Origin: an uncultured Sphingomonadaceae bacterium
GTDB lineage: Bacteria > Pseudomonadota > Alphaproteobacteria > Sphingomonadales > Sphingomonadaceae
DNA length: 64,000 nucleotides
Reading direction: 5' to 3'
NCBI GenBank assembly: GCA_913060895.1
Contig: CAJXSN010000003.1
Coordinates: 186,001-250,000, forward strand
Shown: piece by piece, positions 8,973 through 18,111 of the stretch
How positions within the stretch are numbered: position 1 is the first letter of the stretch
How the letters are laid out: every line of letters starts with the position of its first letter
The notes under the pieces: model-generated
What the model was told of the DNA's origin: nothing
The model's database searches: none
What the model saw: the letters and a program-made list of their open reading frames with translations, nothing else
Translations under genes and position numbers: made by a program

Positions 8973-9229
8973 ACGAGCAGCCTTGTGTTCTCGTCAACCT
9001 TCTTCGGATCAACGGCAGTTTCGTAAGCCAACGCAGTGCAAAATCGAAGGAAGGCGTCTGGCTGATAGGGCGCTTTCGGCAGAGCCCTACAAAGACTCGA
9101 CCAAACATCTCCAACCGTCACCCAGTTGGGCGCATCTTCGACCGGAACATCGACGCCAAAGCGTGCAAAGGCGTTCTCGATTGCGATTACCTCATCACCA
9201 TCACCACCAAGGCCAACCGACTCAAGCAT
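8969..9229 (-). CDS. Acyl-carrier-like small protein without the phosphopantetheine serine
   Basis: 86-aa protein with an ACP-like pattern: ESVGLGGDGDEVIAIENAF, then FGVDVPVEDAPNWVTVGDVW, closely resembling helix II, loop and helix III of acyl carrier proteins. The Ser of the DSL motif is replaced (GGDGDE), as in DUF1493-type ACP-like proteins. It cannot take 4'-phosphopantetheine at the usual place. ATG 9229 follows the E2 stop by 4 nt; its own stop overlaps the thioesterase start. Embedded in the pyruvate dehydrogenase operon. The function is unknown; fold assignment is by motif reading only. Confidence 0.65.
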   Translation of the reverse strand: MLESVGLGGDGDEVIAIENAFARFGVDVPVEDAPNWVTVGDVWSSLCRALPKAPYQPDAFLRFCTALAYETAVDPKKVDENTRLLV

Positions 9230-9233
9230 CAAC

Positions 9234-10661
9234 TCAAACCACCAGCCCCATCGGATTCTCGCATAGCTGCTGGATGGCTTCCATCAGCTGCGCACCGTCC
9301 GCCCCGTCGATAGCGCGGTGGTCGAAGCTGCCGGTGATGCTCATCACTGTGGCAATACCCAGCGCACCGTCGATTACATGCGGGCGTTTCTCGCCAGCGC
9401 CCACTGCCAGGATCATGCCTTGCGGCGGGTTGATCACGGCGTCGAACTGCTTGGTGCCGAACATGCCCAGATTGCTGAGGCTGGCGGTGCCGCCCTGATA
9501 TTCGTGCGGCTGTAGTTTTCCGTCTCGTGCCTTGCCGGCCAGTTCCTTCATTTCGGTGCTGATCTGCGCGAGCCCCTTGCGTCCCGCATCGGTGATGATT
9601 GGGGTAATAAGGCCACTGGGCGCGGCTACGGCGACGGAGATATCCTGCCGTGTGTACTGATGTAGTGTGCTGCCCTGAAAGCTGACATTGCATTTGGGCA
9701 CACGGGCCAGTGCGCGGGCCAGTGCCTTGATGATCAGATCGTTGACCGACAGCTTGATTCCGTCCGCCTCCAGCGATGCGTTCAATTCGCTGCGCAATTT
9801 CAGCAGCGCATCCAGGCGTACATCCACCGTCAGGTAAATATGCGGCACAGTCTGCTTCGCCTCGGTCAGGCGGCGTGCAATGACCTTACGGACTTTGTTT
9901 AATTTCTGCTCTTCATACGGTGCACTGAATTCGCTCTCTGCGGGTGTTTTGGAAGGCGCGGCCGGATCCGACATCTGTGCTGAGGTATTCGGCTTCGCAG
10001 GGGCTGCGCCGGGCTCGACATTTTCAACGTCGGCTTTGACGATCCGCTGGTTGGGGCCGGAACCAGTGATGGTGGTGAGGTCTAGACCCTTCTGTTCAGC
10101 AATACGCTTGGCCAACGGCGACGCAATGACGCGTTCGCCGTCGCTGTCCGAGGCGTCCGGCGCAGGTGCGGGTTTTTCTGTTGGCGCTGGAGCATCTTTA
10201 GCTGGAGATTTGCCGCCAGCCGCTTCGACATCGTTCTTGGTAGTTTTTCCATTCGGGCCTGCTTCCGTGACAGGGGAACGATCGATTTTGCTGGCTTCGC
10301 CCACTTTGCGAGCGGATGGAGCCGCAACTGGACCGTCATTCGAAGAAGCGGTTGCAGGTGCCGGAGCGGGTTTTCTTTCCGCTTCTGAACCGGAACTAGC
10401 TGCAGCCTCCACATCCTCGCCTTCTTCGGCCAACATCGCGATTACGGTGCCGACCGCGACGTTCTCCGTGCCTTCCTGTACTTCGATGGAAGCGAGGGTG
10501 CCTTCGTCTACGGCTTCGAATTCCATCGTCGCCTTGTCGGTTTCGATCTCTGCCATGATGTCGCCTGCGCTGACGGTATCACCCGGCTTGATCAGCCATT
10601 TGGAGAGTGTCCCTTCGTCCATTGTCGGGGAAAGGGCGGGCATCTTGATCGGCGTGGGCAT
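9234..10661 (-). CDS. pdhC: Dihydrolipoamide acetyltransferase, pyruvate dehydrogenase E2
   Basis: 475-aa core of the pyruvate dehydrogenase complex; transfers acetyl from lipoate to CoA. Domains in order: lipoyl domain residues 1-80 with lipoylated Lys43 in ETDKATME; Ala/Pro linkers; a peripheral subunit-binding domain at ~178-213 ([16 protein letters not shown]); catalytic domain ~245-475 with [10 protein letters not shown] near the C-terminus. A second, degenerate binding-domain-like segment is at ~113-148. ATG 10661 is chosen because it gives the canonical [14 protein letters not shown]; an open frame extends 41 codons upstream without homologous content. E1 subunits are not in the window. 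Confidence 0.95.
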   Translation of the reverse strand: MPTPIKMPALSPTMDEGTLSKWLIKPGDTVSAGDIMAEIETDKATMEFEAVDEGTLASIEVQEGTENVAVGTVIAMLAEEGEDVEAAASSGSEAERKPAPAPATASSNDGPVAAPSARKVGEASKIDRSPVTEAGPNGKTTKNDVEAAGGKSPAKDAPAPTEKPAPAPDASDSDGERVIASPLAKRIAEQKGLDLTTITGSGPNQRIVKADVENVEPGAAPAKPNTSAQMSDPAAPSKTPAESEFSAPYEEQKLNKVRKVIARRLTEAKQTVPHIYLTVDVRLDALLKLRSELNASLEADGIKLSVNDLIIKALARALARVPKCNVSFQGSTLHQYTRQDISVAVAAPSGLITPIITDAGRKGLAQISTEMKELAGKARDGKLQPHEYQGGTASLSNLGMFGTKQFDAVINPPQGMILAVGAGEKRPHVIDGALGIATVMSITGSFDHRAIDGADGAQLMEAIQQLCENPMGLVV

Positions 10662-10825
10662 GGGGCGGATGCAATCCTTGGATGTTAGCGTCTTGACCGT
10701 AAAGTTCCGCGCAGGCTTAGGCGAGATATCCGCCGGGCCGCAAGCGTCTTGGGACATGGCGCCCCTATCAAACTTGCTATGCATCTACTTTCAGGCGAAA
10801 AGCCAAATGGATTTTGGGGGAAACC

Positions 10826-11281
10826 ATGCGCGTATATCTGACTATCATCGATGAAACGGAAGAGGCGCAAAAGGCGCTGAGATTTGCTGCAAACCGAGCG
10901 GCGGCCACAGGCGGGTCGGTGCACATCCTTGCACTGGTGCAGCCACAGAACTTCAACGCCTTCGGCGGTGTTCAGGCGACAATCGAACGGGAAGCACGCG
11001 ACCGGGCCGAAGCCATTGCAACCGGTGCTGCAGGCGCACTCATGGACGAGGAAGGCCGAATGCCGACAATCGCAGTCAAGGTTGGCGAAGGCCAAGCCGT
11101 TATCCGCGATTATCTGGCAGAGCATCCGGAAGTTGCAGCATTGGTTCTCGGATCGGCCGATACAGGTACACCCGGGCCGTTAGTGGCACATTTCTCTGCC
11201 AGTGCCGGCAAGATGTCTTGCCCGCTTTACATCATGCCTGGCGGCATCACGAAAGAGGAAATAGACCGTCTGTCGGTCTAA
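10826..11281 (+). CDS. Universal stress protein-like protein
   Basis: 151-aa protein of the UspA-like fold: N-terminal strand MRVYLTIIDETEEAQKALRFAA, a central helix with VGEGQAVIRDYLAEHPEVAALVLGSAD, and a C-terminal CPLYIMPGG strand. The family binds ATP or acts as a stress-linked dimer. ATG 10826 is preceded by TGGGGGA; a TTG 12 nt upstream is possible but unnecessary. Divergent from the pyruvate dehydrogenase E2 gene and convergent with the peroxiredoxin gene. No specific role can be given. Confidence 0.8.
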   Translation: MRVYLTIIDETEEAQKALRFAANRAAATGGSVHILALVQPQNFNAFGGVQATIEREARDRAEAIATGAAGALMDEEGRMPTIAVKVGEGQAVIRDYLAEHPEVAALVLGSADTGTPGPLVAHFSASAGKMSCPLYIMPGGITKEEIDRLSV

Positions 11282-11298
11282 GCCTGCCCATACGGGTT

Positions 11299-11814
11299 TC
11301 AGGTCGAGGTACCACGCGTCGGATATTCGTTTTCAATTACGAAAGAGATACCCTCGAGCAGCTGGTCAAGGGGCGGGCGGGTGAATGGTGCATTCTGCAC
11401 AACCTGAAAATACAGCTCGCCATCTGGCTTTATCAGGAACAGCCCGGGCTCTGAAAACTTTTCCGGTTCCTCGCTGTCGGGCCGTTTGTCCGAGATAAAC
11501 AGACCCCATTCGCGGGCCTGCTTTTCGCTCAAACCCCATGCCAGCGACAGATCGCGGGTTTCCCACTCATCATGCGCCACCATTGCCCGCTCTTCGTCAT
11601 CCATAGAGACGGCGAAGACATTTATCCCTTTGTCGGTAAAGTCGGACAGGCGGCCACCCAACTCTTCGAGATAGCTTTTACAGATCGGGCAGTGCTTGCC
11701 GCGATAGAAGACGAGCATGGTAAAGTTTTCAGGCTTCTGATCGCTTAAGGCAAACCGTGCATCTATCGTCAGGGGCAGTTCGAGGGCGGGTACGTTTCGT
11801 CCGGGGGTCAGCAT
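11299..11814 (-). CDS. AhpC/TSA-family peroxiredoxin-like protein
   Basis: 171-aa thioredoxin-fold protein with FYRGKHCPICKSYLEELG, i.e. a CxxC at the peroxidatic position as in the AhpC/TSA 'redoxin' subgroup. FAVSMDDEERAM and EPGLFLIKPDGELYF are typical later strands. Expected to reduce peroxides or act as a thiol reductase in the cytoplasm; no signal peptide. A strong SD (AAAGGAG) precedes ATG 11814. Faces the USP-like gene tail to tail with 17 nt between stops. Confidence 0.85.
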   Translation of the reverse strand: MLTPGRNVPALELPLTIDARFALSDQKPENFTMLVFYRGKHCPICKSYLEELGGRLSDFTDKGINVFAVSMDDEERAMVAHDEWETRDLSLAWGLSEKQAREWGLFISDKRPDSEEPEKFSEPGLFLIKPDGELYFQVVQNAPFTRPPLDQLLEGISFVIENEYPTRGTST

Positions 11815-11880
11815 GGGGTGATTTCTCCTTTCCCAACCAACCTGTGGAAGCCGTCCACCGTTCCCATAATCAATATCAGA

Positions 11881-14274
11881 CTATTTCTTGCGGCCTTGGT
11901 GACGGATATTGCCGGGGCGCCCGCGTTTGCCAACCGCGTGTTTGCCTTGAGCATCCTTGCGCCCCCCGTTTTTACCGCCTCCTTTTCCACGGGGATGGCT
12001 TTGACCACTTTTCTTCTTCGGCGCAGGACGCGTGCCGCGTGGTTCGATGCCTCCGCCTTGGGTGTCCGGAATTTCAAATTTGAGCGCACCTGTCAGCGCA
12101 TTGGCTTCACCCAGCTTCAGATCAAGCCGTTGTCCGACTTCGTAGCGCGTCCCACTATCCACACCGATCAGCGCTTGCGCTGCCTCATCATAGCGGAAAT
12201 ATTCGCGGCCCAGTGTGGAGACAGGGACAAGCCCGTCTCCACCGAGATCCTTGATCGTGGCAAAGAAGCCGAAACCCTGAACACCGGTTATACGGGTTTG
12301 AAAAATTTCGCCCACACGCTCGGAAAGCCATGCCGCTACGTAGCGGTCAACCGTATCGCGCTCCGCTTCCATCGCTCGCCGCTCGGTTATGCTGATGGCA
12401 TCGCTGATCGCGGCCAGATTGTCGCGGTCTCGCGGGGAAAGCCCACTTGTCTCCGGCAGGCCGTTTTTCGGTACGGGCTGTTCCAGTTTGAACGCATCGA
12501 CCAACGCACGGTGAACCAGAAGGTCGGCATAGCGGCGGATGGGAGAGGTGAAATGTGCATAGCTGCCCAATGCCAACCCGAAATGGCCCGCATTGTTCGG
12601 CCCGTAATACGCCTGCGTCTGGCTGCGCAGTACAGCCTCCATCATCAGGGCGCGCTCCTGTTCGTCGGTCACTTCAGTAAGAAAGCGGTTGAAAATACCC
12701 GGCGTGATTACTTGACCCATCGCAAGCACCTTGTCCTGCGTGGCGAGATAATCGCGCAGGGCGATAATCTTCTCGCGGCTCGGCTGTTCGTGAACGCGGT
12801 AGACGACAGGCGCGGTTTTACTTTCCAGTGCCTTGGCCGCCGCGACATTTGCGGCGATCATGAAGTCCTCGACAACCCGATGGGCATCCAGCCGCTCGCG
12901 GACAGCGATCTCGGCGATCTTCCCAGCGTCGTCGAGCACCACGCGGCGCTCCGGCAGGTCAAGATTCAGTGGATCGCGGGCAGTACGGGCTTCGGCAAGC
13001 ACCTTCCAAGCCGCCCAGAGATCCATCAATTCCTTGCCCGCCGTACCGTCATCGATGGCAGCTTGAGCGTCTTCGTATGCAATGTTGTGCGTCAGTCGTA
13101 CGATAGCGCGGGTGAAGCGGTGCGAGGTGATCTTGCCCTTAGCGGAAATGCGCAAATGGCAGGCCATCGCCGCACGGTCCTTCCCTTCCCTCAGCGAGCA
13201 GACATCCGCGCTAAGGATCTCCGGCAGCATTGGCACCACGCGGTCGGGAAAATAGACGGAGTTACCGCGCTTGCGCGCTTCTTTATCGAGCGCACCGCTT
13301 GGTCGCACGTAATACGAAACATCGGCAATAGCGACGATCGCGCGGAAACCGCCTTCGTTTTCAGGATCAGGCTCTGCCCAGATTGCATCGTCATGATCGC
13401 GGGCATCGGCAGGATCGATGGCAAGGATCGGCACATCGCGCAGATCTTCCCGGGTCTCGTCGTTGAGCAATAGATCGGCGGCGCGCTGGGCTTCTTCCAT
13501 CACTTCTTCGGGGAAGGTAGTGGGGATGCCGTGTTTGGCGATAGCGATCAGGCTGAAGGCTTTGGGGGCGAGCGGATCGCCTACAACTTCGATTACCTTT
13601 AGCCCTGCGCGGTGGCTGCGCCCTGCAGGTTCGGCAAACACCAGCTCGCCAGCATCGGCACCGCCGAGGTCAGAGATGGGCGAGGAATTGCGGACCTTCT
13701 TATCAACAGGAGCCAGCCACGCTTTGCCAGCCTTGTCGATTTCCACCACACCCATCAAACCTTCAGTACGCGCAGGCAGCTTCTTGATCGGATAGGCGCG
13801 CAATTTGCCACTACCTGCCTCGCCCAGTTCTTCAGTTCGTGAAAGGATGCGGTCGCCGGTTTTCAGAGCTGGCATCCCGCGACTGCTGTTGCGTCCGCCA
13901 CCGCGTTTGGGGTTTTGTTTTCCCTCCATCACCAGCAGCCGCGGAGGTTTGCCGCCGTCATCGGGGTTCCAGTTGTCAGGTTGCGCCCACAACTCCCCAT
14001 CGTCGATCTCGACCACACGCAGGACAGTGACTTTCGGCACACCGCCCATCTGGTGATAGGCGGTCTTGCGCCCGTCGATAAGGCCTTCTTCAGCCATGTC
14101 TTTCAGGCGTTTCTTGAGGGCGATTTTTTCCTGCCCCTTCAGGCCGAAAGCCTTGGCAATCTCGCGCTTGCCAGCCGGGGTATCACTGCCCTGAATAAAT
14201 TCGATAATTTGGGCGGGGGAAGGCAGGCCCTGCTTGTTGTGGGCCGACCGTTTATTGTTCTGTTTTCTTGTCAT
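11881..14274 (-). CDS. rnr: Ribonuclease R
   Basis: 797-aa 3'-5' exoribonuclease of the RNase II/VacB family. N-terminal winged-helix region (PSPAQIIEFIQGSD, KGQEKIALKKRLK), cold-shock-like OB folds, then the RNB catalytic core with ILAIDPADARDHDDAIWA carrying the metal-binding aspartates. The S1 domain is near the C-terminus, followed by a ~55-residue basic, Gly/Lys/Arg-rich tail (PAPKKKSGQ, GRPGNIRHQGRKK) that probably binds RNA. 21 nt after the M28 peptidase stop, so possibly co-transcribed. ATG 14274 gives a normal basic N-terminus. Confidence 0.95.
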   Translation of the reverse strand: MTRKQNNKRSAHNKQGLPSPAQIIEFIQGSDTPAGKREIAKAFGLKGQEKIALKKRLKDMAEEGLIDGRKTAYHQMGGVPKVTVLRVVEIDDGELWAQPDNWNPDDGGKPPRLLVMEGKQNPKRGGGRNSSRGMPALKTGDRILSRTEELGEAGSGKLRAYPIKKLPARTEGLMGVVEIDKAGKAWLAPVDKKVRNSSPISDLGGADAGELVFAEPAGRSHRAGLKVIEVVGDPLAPKAFSLIAIAKHGIPTTFPEEVMEEAQRAADLLLNDETREDLRDVPILAIDPADARDHDDAIWAEPDPENEGGFRAIVAIADVSYYVRPSGALDKEARKRGNSVYFPDRVVPMLPEILSADVCSLREGKDRAAMACHLRISAKGKITSHRFTRAIVRLTHNIAYEDAQAAIDDGTAGKELMDLWAAWKVLAEARTARDPLNLDLPERRVVLDDAGKIAEIAVRERLDAHRVVEDFMIAANVAAAKALESKTAPVVYRVHEQPSREKIIALRDYLATQDKVLAMGQVITPGIFNRFLTEVTDEQERALMMEAVLRSQTQAYYGPNNAGHFGLALGSYAHFTSPIRRYADLLVHRALVDAFKLEQPVPKNGLPETSGLSPRDRDNLAAISDAISITERRAMEAERDTVDRYVAAWLSERVGEIFQTRITGVQGFGFFATIKDLGGDGLVPVSTLGREYFRYDEAAQALIGVDSGTRYEVGQRLDLKLGEANALTGALKFEIPDTQGGGIEPRGTRPAPKKKSGQSHPRGKGGGKNGGRKDAQGKHAVGKRGRPGNIRHQGRKK

Positions 14275-14295
14275 GTGCCCCGCAATATGGGGATG

Positions 14296-15660
14296 CTACT
14301 GCGCGCTGTCATCCTCTGGTTGCGCGACTGGCGCAAATGCCCCTGCCGGAACGGCACTGGCAACGGGGCTGCAATGTCCAGTGGCGGAGCATGCGTTGAC
14401 GCCGAAGAACCAGTCATCTCCGCGCACATCAACCACAGCCGAGAATGTGTCTGCACCTGAAGCCGGCTGCACGATTTCGACTTTGGTGGCGGTCTCGTTC
14501 CAATAGGGCTGGTCCGTGCGGCGTTGATAGACGTGGTAATGATCGGCCCCGGGGACAGCGCGCCATTCCAGCAGGGTATCGGTTCGCACGACAGCCTCCG
14601 CCGTCGGTGCAGGTGCCGCGGGAGTGTGAGCCAGCCGGTCTAGAGCGCGGACATTGAGCTGCGTGACCTTGGCGAGATAGTTAAAGTCCATTTCGTCGAC
14701 GGTATCGCCATATACTGTTCCGTCTTCGGTCCGCAGGTTCTGATGCTGGTGCTCGTAATCCTCTACTGCGACGGTGATGCGCACAGCGGGATAGCCTTTT
14801 TCAAGGAACGGGATCTGGTCGCCGCCCCGGCCCATCCGGTCAACCCGCCAGATTTGCCGGACGTCCAGACCAGCAGCGTCTTTATCGGCCAGATCATCCA
14901 TCCAGCGCGACAGATTGCGGCTTGGGGAATCGTTTTCACCCCCTTCACGCCGCTGGTCGGCACGCAGACTGTCGGTCAGATCGAAGCGCGGGCCTTCGGA
15001 AAAGACGCGGACATTCTGGTCATCGCAATATCCATCACTGCCGCAGCTATTGCCGACCACATCATTGTTCAGCACAGCCTTGACGGTGTAGCCCTGCGCT
15101 TGCGCCCAATCAGCCATCAGGCGGCCACCATACAGCCCCTGTTCTTCGCCCGAGAGCAGGCCGTAAATGATTGTGGTGGGATAGCTCATCTTGCTGAGCA
15201 CACGCGCAGCTTCGATAGTCAGAGCTGTGCCCGATGCATCGTCATTGGCGCCCGGAGCGTCAACTTCCCAGTCTAGCGGGTCGGTCCCGCGGCTGTCGAT
15301 GTGACCCTGCACGATAATTACCTCGTTCGGCCGTTCAGTACCCCGCTGGATCGCGACTGCGTTGCGAATACGGGTGGGGTTTTCTATTCTCCGGCCCTGC
15401 ACAATTCTCTCGGGCGCGACGACTTTCAGGCAGTTGCTGCACCGATCAGAGATGCGTTCGAATTCTGCAAGGCCCCAATCGACTGCCGCGCCGATACCAC
15501 GTTCGGGATCGGTCTGAGACGACAAAGTATGCCGTGTACCGAAGCTAACCAGCTTCTCGACATCGGCTTTCAGGCGGTCGGTCGACACTTGATCGGCGGG
15601 TGCGTCCTGCGCAGTGGCAGTAGTGGAAAGAAAAGCGGCGGCGAGGATAAGTTTGCGCAT
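14296..15660 (-). CDS. Secreted M28-family zinc metallopeptidase
   Basis: 454-aa exported aminopeptidase-like enzyme. Signal peptide MRKLILAAAFLSTTATAQ favours ATG 15660 over an upstream start. Metal-ligand motifs of family M28 are visible in order: GHIDSRG (His, Asp), GANDDASG (bridging Asp), SGEEQGLYG (catalytic/metal Glu pair), NNDVVG (Asp), and EDYEHQHQNLRTEDG (His). A C-terminal fibronectin-like beta segment (LLEWRAVPGADHYHVYQRR) follows. Likely hydrolyses peptides in the periplasm. Upstream of rnr on the same strand. Confidence 0.92.
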   Translation of the reverse strand: MRKLILAAAFLSTTATAQDAPADQVSTDRLKADVEKLVSFGTRHTLSSQTDPERGIGAAVDWGLAEFERISDRCSNCLKVVAPERIVQGRRIENPTRIRNAVAIQRGTERPNEVIIVQGHIDSRGTDPLDWEVDAPGANDDASGTALTIEAARVLSKMSYPTTIIYGLLSGEEQGLYGGRLMADWAQAQGYTVKAVLNNDVVGNSCGSDGYCDDQNVRVFSEGPRFDLTDSLRADQRREGGENDSPSRNLSRWMDDLADKDAAGLDVRQIWRVDRMGRGGDQIPFLEKGYPAVRITVAVEDYEHQHQNLRTEDGTVYGDTVDEMDFNYLAKVTQLNVRALDRLAHTPAAPAPTAEAVVRTDTLLEWRAVPGADHYHVYQRRTDQPYWNETATKVEIVQPASGADTFSAVVDVRGDDWFFGVNACSATGHCSPVASAVPAGAFAPVAQPEDDSAQ

Positions 15661-15692
15661 GCACAGCGTTGTTGCGCATATGCTGAGCAACC

Positions 15693-15848
15693 TCAATAGG
15701 TTCGTTGCTTTTTCACAAACTCTTGGCCACCGCGGCCGCGAGCCAAGATCCCCGCTCCATAGCCGCCCGGAAGAAAGCTCGTCCCCGGATCAAGTTGCGG
15801 GTGACGTAGATATTTGTCTGGCTTCTTATTGATGGGTTTTAAACTCAA
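15693..15848 (-). CDS. Possible small basic protein (51 aa) downstream of proS
   Basis: The frame from TTG 15848 encodes 51 residues starting MSLKPINKKPDKYLRHPQ and ending EFVKKQRTY. The TTG overlaps the proS stop codon, and AAAGG lies just upstream. Composition (Gly-rich middle, basic ends) and absence of alternative genes in the 184-nt gap make it plausible. Not recognised; no domain seen. It could be chance, since the start is TTG and the length is short. Confidence 0.45.
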   Translation of the reverse strand: MSLKPINKKPDKYLRHPQLDPGTSFLPGGYGAGILARGRGGQEFVKKQRTY

Positions 15849-17389
15849 TACGCCTTTGCGACATAGATCCGCTCAACCGCAGGCTCGCCGGTAAAGATGC
15901 ATGGGCCGTTCACCTCGCTGCCATCCATCGGCACATTGCGGATGGTCAACTTCAGATCTTTCAACTGCTCGACCACTTTCTCCAGTGCCGCACCTGTCGG
16001 CTTGGCCCATTGAACTTCGACCCAGCCGGGGAATTTGGTTTTTGCGGTGTAGAATGCGCGCAGACCGTCCATTGTGTCGATATCGTGCACGATATTTGCA
16101 TCGCGGCGGGCTTGCGCCTGGGTAAAGATCGTATGCTGGATGTTCTCCAGCATCATGCCCATTCCGCTGGCCGCGTCTTCTCGCGCCGGTGTCTGAAAAT
16201 TCGGCTTGCCGTTGTCCATATTCCACAAATCGTCCCGGCGCAGCAGGCTGACGGCGCCATTCTCCATGTCGCGTCCGCCTACTTCGATAATCACCGGAGC
16301 ACCCTTGCGGACCCAGTCCCAGCGCTTTGCTGCGGCCTTGCCAGGCTTCGTATCCAGCAGCACCCGAACAGGTTCGCCCAGTGCGGACTGCTGCACCAGT
16401 TGTGCGCGCAATTCTTCGCAATAATCGATCAGCGCCTGGTCTTCCGGCTTGTCGCGCAACATCGGCAGTATCACCACCTGATGTGGCGCAAGCCGCGGGG
16501 GAACGCGCAGACCGTCATCATCGCCGTGGGTCATGATTATGCCGCCGATCATGCGGGTTGAAACGCCCCAGCTGGTGGTATGGCAAAACTGTTCGGCGCC
16601 TTCGCGGTCCTGATATTTGATCCCTGCAGCCTTCGAAAAATTGGTGCCGAGATAATGGCTGGTGCCGGCCTGCAATGCCTTGCCGTCCTGCATCATTGCC
16701 TCGATCGACCATGTCTCCACAGCACCAGGGAAACGTTCGTTCTCAGGTTTCTCGCCAGCGACCACCGGCAGCGCCAAATCCTCTTCTGCGCAGGCGCGGT
16801 ACACTTCCAACATCCGCAGCGTGTGTTCCTTCGCTTCGGCTTCGCCAACATGCGCCGTGTGCCCTTCCTGCCAAAGGAATTCGCTGGTGCGCAGGAACAT
16901 CCGTGTGCGCATTTCCCAGCGCACGACATTGGCCCATTGGTTGACCTTCAGCGGCAGATCACGCCAGCTCTGGATCCACCGCGCCATCGCATCGCCGATT
17001 ATGGTTTCGGAAGTCGGTCGCACGACCAGCGGTTCTTCCAGTTTCGCAGCGGGATCGGGGATCAGCCCGCCCTCCCCGTCGGCAATCAGTCGGTGATGCG
17101 TGACGACTGCCATTTCCTTGGCAAAGCCTTCTACATGGTCGGCTTCACGTTCAAAATTCGACAGCGGAATAAAAATAGGAAAATAGCAGTTTTCATGCCC
17201 CGTGGCTTTGATCCGGTCATCCAGCAAGCGCTGGATACGTTCCCAGATGCCGTAGCCCCACGGACGGATAACCATGCATCCCCGCACGCCGGATTCCTCT
17301 GCCATTTCAGCGGCGGAGATGACTTCCTGATACCATGCGGCAAAATCGTCTTCCCGCTTGACGGAAAGGGCGTGGCGAATGTTGGGCAC
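15845..17389 (-). CDS. proS: Prolyl-tRNA synthetase, archaeal/eukaryotic-like type
   Basis: 514-aa class II synthetase. Motifs: RPWGYGIWERIQ (motif 1 area), RPTSETIIGDAM, then NQWANVVRWEMRTRMFLRTSEFLWQEGHTAH (motif 2 region, positions ~150-180) and the C-terminal anticodon domain. This arrangement, without the ~180-residue editing insertion of E. coli ProRS, is that of the archaeal/eukaryotic-like class found in some bacteria. GTG 17389 gives MPNIRHALSVKREDDF, a natural N-terminus. 40 nt after phaR on the same strand. Confidence 0.93.
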   Translation of the reverse strand: MPNIRHALSVKREDDFAAWYQEVISAAEMAEESGVRGCMVIRPWGYGIWERIQRLLDDRIKATGHENCYFPIFIPLSNFEREADHVEGFAKEMAVVTHHRLIADGEGGLIPDPAAKLEEPLVVRPTSETIIGDAMARWIQSWRDLPLKVNQWANVVRWEMRTRMFLRTSEFLWQEGHTAHVGEAEAKEHTLRMLEVYRACAEEDLALPVVAGEKPENERFPGAVETWSIEAMMQDGKALQAGTSHYLGTNFSKAAGIKYQDREGAEQFCHTTSWGVSTRMIGGIIMTHGDDDGLRVPPRLAPHQVVILPMLRDKPEDQALIDYCEELRAQLVQQSALGEPVRVLLDTKPGKAAAKRWDWVRKGAPVIIEVGGRDMENGAVSLLRRDDLWNMDNGKPNFQTPAREDAASGMGMMLENIQHTIFTQAQARRDANIVHDIDTMDGLRAFYTAKTKFPGWVEVQWAKPTGAALEKVVEQLKDLKLTIRNVPMDGSEVNGPCIFTGEPAVERIYVAKAY

Positions 17390-17429
17390 TGGGGTGACTT
17401 TCTGTGGTTTTATCGGAAATATGCCCGGC

Positions 17430-18005
17430 TTACTTGCCGAGCTGGTCCAGTTTTTTCTGCATCGCGGCCATCTGGTCGCGCAAGCTTGCCAGTTCATCGT
17501 TCGATGCCGGGGAAGGCGCTTCGGCCGTGTCCGGTTTAGAGCCAGATTTGTCTCCAGTGCCGGGAATGAAAGCTTCGGTCGCAGCGCGCATCATGGCCAT
17601 GTTGGTCTCATGCATCTTGGCTATCAGCGTACCGCCAGTGGTATTGCGGGCCGCGTCCTGCCACTTCGCCTGATTATCCCGAAAGTTCTGCATCGCCGCT
17701 TCGAGATAGGTCGGCATGACGGCCTGCATGGAATTGCCATACATGCCGATAATCTGGCGCAGGAAGCTGATTGGCAGCATGGGTGCGCCGCCGCTTTCCG
17801 CTTCCATAATAATCTGGGTCAGGATGGAGCGGGTGATGTCCTCACCTGACTTTGCATCTTTCACCTCGAAATCGACACCGTCACGGGTCATCTTCGCCAA
17901 ATCTTCCAGCGTTATGTAGCTGGAGCTCTGCGTGTTGTAGAGCCGCCGATTAGCGTATTTCTTAATGACGATGGGCTCTCCCGGAGCCGTATCCTTGCCT
18001 GCCAT
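17430..18005 (-). CDS. phaR: Polyhydroxyalkanoate synthesis repressor PhaR
   Basis: 191-aa DNA-binding repressor that also binds PHB granules and controls phasin genes. The N-terminal PHB/PHA accumulation regulator domain is textbook: IKKYANRRLYNTQSSSYITLEDLAKMTRDG, followed by VKDAKSGEDITRSILTQII. The C-terminal tail is Pro/Ser/Asp-rich and ends in a short coiled coil (LASLRDQMAAMQKKLDQLGK). Start ATG 18005. The spacer upstream carries repeated CTGC-N3-GC words that could be its autoregulatory operator. No pha synthase gene is in the window. Confidence 0.93.
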   Translation of the reverse strand: MAGKDTAPGEPIVIKKYANRRLYNTQSSSYITLEDLAKMTRDGVDFEVKDAKSGEDITRSILTQIIMEAESGGAPMLPISFLRQIIGMYGNSMQAVMPTYLEAAMQNFRDNQAKWQDAARNTTGGTLIAKMHETNMAMMRAATEAFIPGTGDKSGSKPDTAEAPSPASNDELASLRDQMAAMQKKLDQLGK

Positions 18006-18057
18006 AATTCCGATTGATCCCGGATAATTTTTTGAATGTTGTATAACAGCTTAGCAC

Positions 18058-18095
18058 CTGCACAAGCTGCACTGCAATGTGCTTCGCTGCATTGC
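18058..18095. promoter_or_regulatory. Candidate PhaR operator (repeated CTGC-N3/4-GC)
   Basis: Between phaR and alr the sequence has CTGC at 18058, CTGCACTGC at 18067-18075 and CTGCATTGC at 18087-18095, the last two 20 nt apart. PhaR of Rhodobacter and Paracoccus is reported to bind TGC-rich palindromes of form CTGC-N3/4-GCAG; the match here is partial. Confidence 0.35.
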
Positions 18096-18111
18096 GGTGT
18101 GGCGGGTGGAT

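Noticed and set aside
11818..13473. Long plus-strand open frame (551 codons) opposite rnr
   Set aside because: It is the antisense shadow of the RNase R gene; no family motif or ribosome site supports it.
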